Part shown: one piece after another, positions 56,330-64,000 of the stretch
Position numbering within the stretch: position 1 is the first letter of the stretch
Layout: each line of letters opens with the position of its first letter
Source: Bufo bufo
Lineage: Eukaryota > Chordata > Amphibia > Anura > Bufonidae
NCBI RefSeq assembly: GCF_905171765.1
Contig: NC_053391.1
Coordinates: 151,470,230-151,534,229, forward strand
Length of the DNA: 64,000 bases
Reading direction: 5' to 3'
Notes under the pieces: generated by a model
Told to the model about the DNA's origin: nothing
Databases searched by the model: none
The model's input: the letters and a program-made list of their open reading frames with translations, nothing else
Made by a program: the position numbers and the translations under genes

Positions 56330-57240
56330 TGTCACCTATGCAGAGCAGGGGTTTATTCACGTTTAAAATTGTATAATGTCAACCGAAGAATGTAACAGAA
56401 AAATTACAGAAATGAATTAACCTGTCTACTTGGTAGAGCAGGGGTCTATGACAGAAAACAATTGTTTATTGTCACCCGAAAATGTAAAATAAAAATTATT
56501 GAAATTTATTAAGCTGTCATCACACAAAAAAATTGCTGAATTTCACTATAAAATGTAAATGACAATTTTTTTTTTTTTTACCGGTCTACTAGGTGGTACA
56601 TCACACCCAAAAATAAGTGAATTTCACCAAAAAAAGGTAAGAGACAATTTTTTTAATTTTTAAACCCGTCTACTAGGTATTGCAGTGGTACTTCACACCC
56701 AAAAATGGTTGAATTTCAAATAAAAATGTAACTGACAAATATATTTTTTTGTTAACCGACCTATTAGGTATAGCAGTGGTACTATATACCCAAAAATTGG
56801 TGAATTTCACCCGAAAATGTTAATGACAATTTTTTATTTTTTTTAATCGTCATACTAGGTATAGCAGTGGCCCTGTACACCCAAAAAATTGTGAATTTCA
56901 CCCGAAAATGTTAATGATAATTATTATTTTTTTTTTTTTTAACCGGCCTACTAGGTAGAGCAGTAGTACACCACACCCAAAAATTAGTGAATTTCACCAT
57001 AAAATGTGAGAGACCAATTTTTTTTATTGTTTAACCTGTCTACTAGGTATAGCAGTGGTACTTCACACCCAAAAAATTTTGAATTTCAACTGCAAATGTA
57101 ACTGACAAATATATATTTTTTGTTAACCGGTCTACTAGGTATAGCAGTGGTACTATACACCCAAAAATTTATGAATTTCACCCGAAAATGTTAATGACAA
57201 TTTTCTTTTTTTTTTTAACCGGCCTACTAGGTATAGCATA
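56330..57240. repeat. Tandem array, period about 92 bp, first block
   Basis: CTACTAGGTATAGCAGTGGT recurs at about 56670, 56761, 56852, 56948, 57040, 57132 and 57224. Units also contain CACCCAAAAATT, GAATTTCACCCGAAAATG and a poly-T run. The array resumes at 57723. Confidence 0.9.
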
Positions 57241-57722
57241 TATATAGGGTTCGGACCGCGCGTGTCATAAACAGAAGGTAAACAAACAGTTATTTTCTTT
57301 TCTCCTTCTCCTTTTAGAAAAAAAAAACGAGGGCTGCAAATGTCCTATTTGTGGATATCCTGCAACTGAAAAAACTAAAATAGTGTAAATCCGTACGGTT
57401 GTTTTGCCCTGCAGTGCACAGGTTGTACTTACACGGCACTCCACCAACAAAAAGCGTGTATGCGATATCCTCCGCGGCTGGTTAGATTTGTTTGCGGCGA
57501 AGATCCACGTTCATACACAGCCAAACAGGGTTCAACCACGGACTTGGTTCCAGATAAGTCTGCTAATATTCCCAATTTTTTTTCCTAAAAATTTCTGTGG
57601 ATACAAGTGGCTCCTACCATAGTGAAGCTCCGTTGACTGTTTTTAAAAAGTTAATTAGTACATACTTACAAACATGCACTTTAAAATTTGCATTAAAAAA
57701 TCCCAGCGTCTTAGTCTTTGCC
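57241..57722. other. Unidentified 480-bp insertion in the 92-bp array
   Basis: It replaces array sequence between GGTATAGCA and TGAATTTCACC. Part of it (57332-57381) reads, on the + strand, CKCPICGYPATEKTK, a CxxC motif, followed by a stop. Ends are not inverted repeats and no target duplication was seen. Possibly a fragment of another retroelement, but I recognise no family. Confidence 0.45.
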
Positions 57723-58030
57723 CTGAATTTCACCATAAAATGTAAGAGACCAATTTTTTTATTGTTTAACCTGTCTACTAGGTATAGCAGTGGTACTTCA
57801 CACCCAAAAAATTTTGAATTTCAACTGCAAATTCAACTGACAAATAAATATTTTTTGGTTAACTGGCCTACTAGGTATAGCAGTGGTACTATACACCCAA
57901 AAATTTGTGAATTTCACCAGAAAATGTTAATGACTATTTTTTTTTTATTATTGTTTAACCTGTCTACTAGGTATAGCAGTGGTACTTCACACCCAAAAAT
58001 TGTTGAATTCAACAAGAAAATGTAAATGAC
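57723..58030. repeat. Tandem array, period about 92-95 bp, second block
   Basis: CTACTAGGTATAGCAGTGG recurs near 57775, 57870 and 57965. Same family as 56330-57240. Confidence 0.88.
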
Positions 58031-58345
58031 AAAGTAGTGAAATGATATAAAATAAAACACGTACAAAGAAATAATAATTGATTTATGAGGTGGAGTTCCA
58101 TATGGAGTAGGAGTTTGAGGAGGCGGTGGACGTATCGGTGTAGGTGGAAACGGCGGTGGAGGAGGACGAGATAACCAACACAGGTTTTTGGTTTTAATTT
58201 AATTTAGTAAAATTAAGGTACACTCCAAAAGAGTGTGAAATATCGAAAATACAAACATGAGAAATTGCGCTGCAGTATAACAATGGCTGCTTAGTGCCGG
58301 TATACATGTCTATTCTGCACAAGGTACGGACAAGTCCTGAGGGAT

Positions 58346-61300
58346 TCATGCCTGGTTCATTTTAATGAACGTGAGCTTGTCCACATTGGCTGTGGACAGG
58401 CGGCTGCGCTTGTCTGTGATGACGCCCCCTGCCGTGCTAAACACACGTTCAGATAATACACTGGCTGCAGGGCAGGCCAGCACCTCCAAGGCATAAAGGG
58501 CAAGCTCAGGCCATGTGCCCAATTTGGAGACCCAGAAGTTGAAGGGGGCAGACCCTTCATTCAGTACGTGTAGGCGTGTGCACATACTGCTCCACCATGT
58601 TGGTGAAATGCTGCCTCCTGCTAAGACGTTCCATATCAGCTGGTGGTGCTGGTTGTTGTGGCGTGCTGACAAAGCTTTTCCACATGTCGGCCATGCTAAA
58701 CCTGCCTTCTGAGGTGCTGGCGGTGCCCCAGCTGCGTTGGCGACCTCTTCCTCGTCTTCTGCCTTCGCCTTGTGCTTCCACTGTGCCCCTGCTGTCAGGT
58801 GGGAATGCCACCAGCAGCACGTCTACCAGCGTGTGCTTGTACTCACGCATCTTACGATCATGCTCCTTGTAACGGGGATCCAGCAGCGTGGCCACCCAGT
58901 AATCAGCACAAGTTAGAATGTGGGCAACTCTGCGGTCGTTGCGCAGACACTGCAGTATGTAATCGCTCATGTGTGCCAGGCAGCCTAGAGGAAACGAAAA
59001 GCTGTCCTCTGTGGGAGGTGTATCGTCTGTGTCCTCTGTATCCCCCCATCCATGCACCAATGATGGCCATGAGCTGGTCTGGGTGCCACCCTGCTGTGAA
59101 CATGGTTCCTCCTCCTCCATCTCCTCCTCCTCATCCTCCAGAACTGTGCCCTGGCTGGACAATTGTGTACCTTGGGTTTGTGGGTGCAGGAACCCACCCT
59201 CGGAGCCACTTGGGAATGACTGTCCGGAAACCCTACGAAATGATCCCTCTTCCTCCTCCTCCTGTGCCACATCCTCTTCCATCATCGCCAGGAGCGTTTT
59301 TCAAGGAGGCATAGAAGTGGGATAGTAACGATGAGAACGGCGTTATCGGCACTGGCCATGTTGGTGGAGTACTCGAAACAGCGCAACAAGGAACACAGGT
59401 CTCCCATGGAGGCCCAGTCATTGGTGGTGAAGTGGTGCTGTTCCGTCGAGCGATTCACCCGTGCGCACTGCAGCTGAAACTCCACTATCGCATGCTGCTG
59501 CTTGCACAGTCTAGCCAGCATGTGCAAGGTGGAGTTCCACCTTGTAGGCACAGCAATTATGACAAAAGAGAAAAGGGAGAGGCGCTCATAGGGTAGTAAG
59601 CGATGATACGCAGATAAACGTGATGGGTAGAATGTGCTCACCTTTGGGTGTTGTGCAGGTGTAAGCGCACAACAGGTTTAGACACACAATAGGTTGGGAG
59701 GATGAGGGAGGTCCGTGCTGCCGGTACCTGTTCAGTCCCTTTGGATGGAGTTGCCAAAAACTCCTAGGGATTGTTAGGGGTGAGAAGGGTGATTTGTGTC
59801 CGAAAACACATGATAGGGTACCTCTTTGGCGCACAGGGACGTCCACAGTTTCAGGTTTTTAGGTATAAATACTATTTATTGTTCAGTTGACTGAACAATA
59901 AATAGTATTTATACCTAAAAACCTGAAACTGTGGTCGTCCCTGTGCGCCAAAGAGGTAGCCTATCGTGTGTTTTCGGACACAAATCACCCTTCCCGCACC
60001 TTGTAGGCACGTCGCATATGAGGCGGTGAGCGGGAAGGCCGAAGTTACACTGCAGCGCTGACAGGCGAGAAGCAGCAGGGTGAGAACGCCTAAAGCGCGC
60101 ACAGATGGACCGCACTTTATGCAGCAGCTTTGACATATCGGGGTAATTTTTAAGGGATCTCTGCACCACCAAATTCAGCACATGCGCCAGGCAAGGGATG
60201 TGCGTCAAACCTGATAGTCCCAGAGCTGCTATGAGATTTCGCCCATTATCTCACACCACCAGGCCGGGCTTGATGCTAACTGGCACAAACCACTCATCGG
60301 TCTGTTGTTCAAGGCCCGTCCACAGCTCCTGCACGGTGTGTGGTTTGTCCCTCAAACAGATAAGTTTTAAAATTGCCTGCTGTCGTTTACCCCTGGCTGT
60401 GCTGAAGTTGGTGGTGAAGGTGTTACGCTGACCAGATGAGGAGCTGGTAGAGGATGAGGAAGCAGAGTAGGAGGAGTAAGCAACAGAAGGCAAATTGAAG
60501 CGCCCTGCAATCCTCGGTGGTGGAAGGACATGCGACAAACTGCTATCCGCCTCAGGACCAGCCGCCACTGCATTTACCCAGTGTGCTGTTATGGAGATAT
60601 AACAGCCCTGACCGTGCTTACTGGTCCATGTATCCGTAGTCAGGTGCACTTTGCCACAGATGGCGTTGCGCAGTGCACACCTGATTTTGTCACCTACTTG
60701 GTTGTGCAGGGAAGGGATGGCTCACTTGAAAAGTAGTGGCGGCTGGGCATGACGTATTGTGGGACTGCCACCGCCATAAGGCCTTTAAAACTATCCATCT
60801 ACACCAGACGGAATGACAGCATTTCAAATGCCAGTAATTTAGAAATGCTGGCATTCAGGGCTAGGGATCGCGGGTGGGTAGGGGGGTACTTCCTCTTCCT
60901 CTCCAGCGTTTGGGATATGGAGAGTTAAACGCTTGCGCGGGACATTGTGGAGATGCTTGGTGACCCAGGTGTTGGTGTTGCTGGCAGATCAACTGTTTGC
61001 TGGGTGCAGGTTGGACTGTCACTCCAGAGGTGGGTGAAGAGGCCGTGACTGCAGCAGAAGAGGAAGCAGGAGGAGCCAGAGACCTTTCTTGGTTTTTGAG
61101 GTGTCTACTCCACTGCAGCTCGTGCTTTGCAATAAAATGCCTGTTCGTGCAGGTTGTGCTCAGGTTGAGAACGTTTATGCCTCGCTTCAGGCTCTGATTG
61201 CACAGCGTGCAAATAACTTGTGTCTTGTCGTAAGCACATTGTCTGAAGAACTGCCACACCAGGGAACTCCTTGGAGCTGGCTTTGGTGTGCTCTGTCCCT

Positions 61301-61623
61301 TGCTGCAGTGGGCAGTAGGAGGCGTACTGTCTAGAGGAGGGTCTTTCAGCAGGAGACTGGGTGGGAGACAATGTGAAGGAACTGGACCCACTGTCAGCAA
61401 CCCAATCTACTATCGCCTGAACTTGTTCAGGCCTCACCATTTCTAGAGCAGCATTAAGCCCGACCAAATACCGCTGTAGGCTTTGTAGCCTACTCGCACC
61501 TGAGGAAGGGGTTTCGCTTGTGCGTGTAGCTGGCACAGATCGACCACATCCTCTCCCTGCAACAGGAGCTCCACAATCAGCACCACGACCTGGACCATGT
61601 CCCTTATTTAACGCTCTCCTCAT
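58346..61623 (-). pseudogene. hAT transposase (copy D), interrupted by insertion, deletion, stop and shifts
   Basis: Starts MRRALNKGHGPGRGADCG at 61623. After TQSPAERP (about 61340) the frame jumps to LDSTPPTAHCSKG: the acidic segment present in copies A and C is deleted, with a frame change. The BED finger is intact (VICTLCNQSLKRG...HFIAKH). The core reads HLTTDTWTSKHGQG; VV then TGA (60251-60253) replaces the Cys of the VVCDNG motif. CDVPTR is split by a 445-bp insert with 14-bp duplication, after which VPTRWNSTLHMLARL resumes. Shifts follow near 59285 and 58600. The end, LACPAASVLSERVFSTAGG to KMNQA, stops at 58346. Confidence 0.9.
59552..59996. mobile_element. 445-bp foldback insert with 14-bp target duplication
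   Basis: CACCTTGTAGGCAC flanks it on both sides (59538-59551 and 59997-60010). The right two-thirds is a hairpin centred near 59888, pairing TTAGGTATAAATACTATTTA with its complement and CTCTTTGGCGCACAGGGACG with its complement. The left part includes GAGGCGCTCATAGGGTAG and CTCACCTTTGGGTGTTGTGC. The long duplication and partly inverted structure suggest target-primed retrotransposition, perhaps of a Penelope-like terminal block; the family is inferred. Confidence 0.75.
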
Positions 61624-62539
61624 ATTTTTTAAATTTAGGATCTTGCCCTAAATGGGTGTTTAATTAATAGTAGAATAGAACGACAGTATGTAAAGGGTGT
61701 ATCTCACACGGCCTGAACCAGACTAGGCCTCAATAAAAAAAATTTTTTGCCCAAAATGGCTGTATTTTAAATGTCTATTTCAAACCCCTGTATGTAGAGG
61801 GTGGTATCTCACATGGCCTGAACCTCTGTAGGCCTGAAGTAAATATATATTTGCACAAAATGGCTGTATTTCAAATGCCTAATTTAAACCCCTGTATGTA
61901 GAGGTAGTATCTCACAGGGCCGAAACCTCTGTAGCCCTGCAGTAAATATATCTTTGCAAAAAATGGATGTATTTCAAATGCCTAATTCAAACCCCTGTAT
62001 GTAGAGGTGGTATCTCAGAGGTAGGGATGAGCGAACCCGAACTGTATAGTTCGGGTTTGTACCGAATTTTGGGGTGTCCGTGACACGGACCCGAACATTT
62101 TCGTAAAAGTCCGGGTTCGGTGTTCGGCGCTTTCTTGGCGCTTTTTGAAAGGCTGCAAAGCAGCCAATCAACAAGCATCATACTACTTGCCCCAAGAGGC
62201 CATCACAGCCTTGCCTACTATTGGCATGGCTGTGATTGGCCAGTGCAGCATGTGACCCAGCCTCTATATAAGCTTGGGTCAAGTAGCGCTGCACGTCACA
62301 CTGCTGATACAAGTGTAGGGAGAGGTTGCAGCTGCGACGTTAGGGTGAGATTAGGCAGTGATTAACTCCTCCAAAAGACTTCATTCAGTGATCGATCTAC
62401 AGCTGTGGATCATTAAACTGCTGCTATTCAATTGCTCAGTGTTTTTAGGGTGCCCAGAGCGTTTTTCAGTCACTTTTTTCTGGGGTGATCGGCGGCCATT
62501 TTGTGGCTTGCTTGTGCGCCAGTACAAGCTGCCACCAAG

Positions 62540-62960
62540 TACATTTAACCATCAATAGTGTGGTTATTTTTTGCCATATCCTACATCAGGGTCAAGCTTT
62601 CATCAAGTGCATTTAACCATTAATAGTGTGGTTATTTTTTGACCATATACTACATCAGGGGCAAGCTGACCTTGTCACCCAAGTGCATTTAACCATCAAT
62701 AGTGTGGTTATTTTTTGCTATATCCTACATCAGGGTCAAGCTTTCATCAAGTGCATTTAACCATCAATAGTGTGGTTATTTTTTGGCCATATACTACATC
62801 AGGGGCAAGCTGACCTTGTCACCCAAGTGCATTTAACCACCAATAGTGTGGTTATTTTTTGCTATATCCTACATCAGGGTCAAGCTTTCATCAAGTGCAT
62901 TTAACCATCAATAGTGTGGTTATTTTTTGGCCATATACTACATCAGGGGCAATTTGAACC
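62540..62960. repeat. Tandem repeat, about 65-75-bp alternating units, in hAT copy F leader
   Basis: CATTTAACCATCAATAGTGTGG recurs about six times, alternating with ATCCTACATCAGGGTCAAGC and ATACTACATCAGGGGCAAGC, so the higher-order unit is a pair. Copy A has four units of the same family at 5185-5480. Confidence 0.9.
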
Positions 62961-62974
62961 TGTCACCCAGCGCC

Positions 62975-63615
62975 TAAAAAATAGGCCTCACATTTATATT
63001 AATCCAAATCTGTTATTACTGCTTTAGCTGGTCAAGTTATTTAGTGTCCGTCAAAGCACAGTTTTTGTTCTGGGTTGAAAAACAATTCCCAAATTTGCAA
63101 TTCTCAAAATTAGTGGTTTCTGCTGTATCAGGCCTACTTTAAATCTATCCCTAAAAGGGTATATTAGATTCAAGGTGCTGATAGGGTAATTCTCAAGAAC
63201 TTCACACACACGCTACTGTGCAGATCCAAGTCTAATTCTGTGATTAAACGTATACCTGTCACCCAGCGCCTAAAAAATAGGCCTCACATTTATATTCATC
63301 CAAATCTGTACTGTTTTAGCTGGTCAAGTTATTTTTACTGTCCGTCAAAGCACAGTTTTTGTTCTGGGCTGAAAAACAATTCCCAAATTTGCAATTCTCA
63401 AAATTAGTGGTTTCTGCTGTATCAGGCCTACTTTAAATCTATCCCTAAAAGGGTATATTAGATTCAAGGTGCTGATAGGGTAATTCTCAAGAACTTCACA
63501 CACACGCTACAGTGCATATCCAAGTCTAATTCTGTCCGTAAACGTATACCTGTCACCCAGGGCCTAAATAATAGGCCTCAAATTTATATTCAGCTAAATC
63601 TGTCATTACTGGTGT
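62975..63615. repeat. Tandem repeat, period about 292 bp, in hAT copy F leader
   Basis: Two units with TTTAGCTGGTCAAGTTATTT and TTCTGCTGTATCAGGCCTAC, starting about 63021 and 63313. Equivalent to the 295-bp repeat of copy A. Confidence 0.88.
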
Positions 63616-63631
63616 GCCTGTATTAGTGTAA

Positions 63632-64000
63632 GGCCTCTTTCACACTTGCGTTGTCCGGATCCGGCGTGTACTCCACTTGCCGGAATTACACGCCGGATCC
63701 GGAAAAACGCAAGTGTACTGAAAGCATTTGAAGACGGAACCGTCTTCCAAATGCGTTCAGTGTTACTATGGCACCCAGGACGCTATTAAAGTCCTGGTTG
63801 CCATAGTAGGAGCGGGGATCGGGGGAGCAGTATACTTACAGTCCGTGCGGCTCCCGGGGCGCTCCAGAATGACGTCAGAGCGCCCCATGCGCATGGATGA
63901 CGTGATCCATGTGATCACATGATCCATGCGCTTGGGGCGCCCTGACGTCACTCTGGAGCGCCCGGGGAGCCGCACGGACGGTAGGTATACTGCTCCCCGC
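63632..64000. mobile_element. Harbinger-type MITE, right end outside window
   Basis: Begins GGCCTCTTTCACACTTGCG after TAA (63629-63631). The body is palindromic: CGGGGCGCTCCAGAATGACG pairs with its approximate complement across GATGACGTGATCCATGTGAT (centre near 63908). It splits the leader of hAT copy F. Contains two TGACGTCA sites. Confidence 0.8.

Larger units (their letters stand above)
55294..62021 (-). mobile_element. hAT transposon (copy D), rearranged, 5' end cut by copy F
   Basis: The 3' end is at 55294 (tagagttgagcggacacctg), and the adjoining 250 bases match the 3' region of copy A read in reverse. The 5' leader at 61624-62021 carries a repeat of about 104 bases (CCCCTGTATGTAGAGG at 61787, 61890, 61993). 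The 5' terminal repeat is missing because copy F starts at 62022. Between lie the transposase, a duplicated 3' segment (55575-55921 resembles 58085-58600), two array blocks and an 18S-like fragment. A 445-bp insert sits in the transposase. Whether 55294-55921 and 58057-62021 are one element or two fused ones is open. Confidence 0.75.
62022..64000 (+). mobile_element. hAT 5' part (copy F), inserted into copy D, runs off the window
   Basis: Starts tagggatgagcgaacccgaa, like copy A. Then CGTAAAAGTCCGGGTTCGG, the GCCTACTATTGGCATGGC hairpin region, TATA box TATATAAG (62265-62272), CTGCACGTCAC and the same leader as copy A. The transposase would lie beyond a Harbinger-type MITE that begins at 63632. 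CTCAGAGG (62014-62021) would be the target duplication; the other side is not in the window. Confidence 0.85.

Overview
No host gene is visible in this window. It is about 64 kb of vertebrate chromatin built almost entirely from layered transposable elements and the tandem arrays they carry. The mix (Tx1/L1-like LINE, CR1-like LINE tail, GIY-YIG Penelope-like elements, BED-finger hAT elements whose ends read tagNgNtgagcgaac, Tc1 elements, TTAA-flanked elements, and MITEs with TTA/TAA target duplications) fits an amphibian, most likely an anuran. That assignment is inference from repeat content. No rRNA operon, tRNA, CRISPR array or bacterial feature is present.

Layout. 1-3.9 kb: an L1-type ORF2 with one in-frame stop, abutting a decayed Tc1. 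4.7-11.3 kb: a complete hAT element with a perfect 8-bp target duplication, three internal tandem arrays and a frameshifted transposase. 11.3-18.4 kb: a CR1-like 3' end, two short hAT MITEs with perfect 8-bp duplications, another palindromic element, minisatellites, and two Harbinger-type MITEs. 18.6-23.8 kb: a 5.2-kb TTAA-flanked element inflated by alternating inverted modules and a 191-bp array, inserted into a foldback repeat. 24-30.8 kb: hAT 5' ends, a dead Tc1, nested MITEs, and a Penelope-like copy with a hammerhead-ribozyme-like motif. 30.9-33.7 kb: the N-terminal two thirds of a reverse-strand hAT. 34.3-44.9 kb: a four-deep nest (solo LTR in Penelope in TTAA element in hAT-associated array). 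45-48.3 kb: an old hAT transposase. 49.2-50.8 kb: a well preserved but catalytically broken Tc1. 50.8-51.4 kb: a foldback with Penelope-like motifs. 52-64 kb: at least four further hAT copies (two + strand 5' parts, one long reverse-strand copy, and a fourth inserted into it). Between duplicated hAT 3' segments lies a captured piece of 18S rRNA.

Every transposase or reverse transcriptase seen here is interrupted, by stops, frameshifts, catalytic substitutions or nested insertions, so none looks able to move itself. The hAT copies share a 5' architecture: terminal inverted repeat, an ACAGCCATGCC/GGCATGGCTGT hairpin in some, a TATA-like box, family-specific tandem repeats, then a transposase starting MRR/MRK with a BED finger. 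The order of insertion can be read from target duplications and from empty-site paralogs inside the window.
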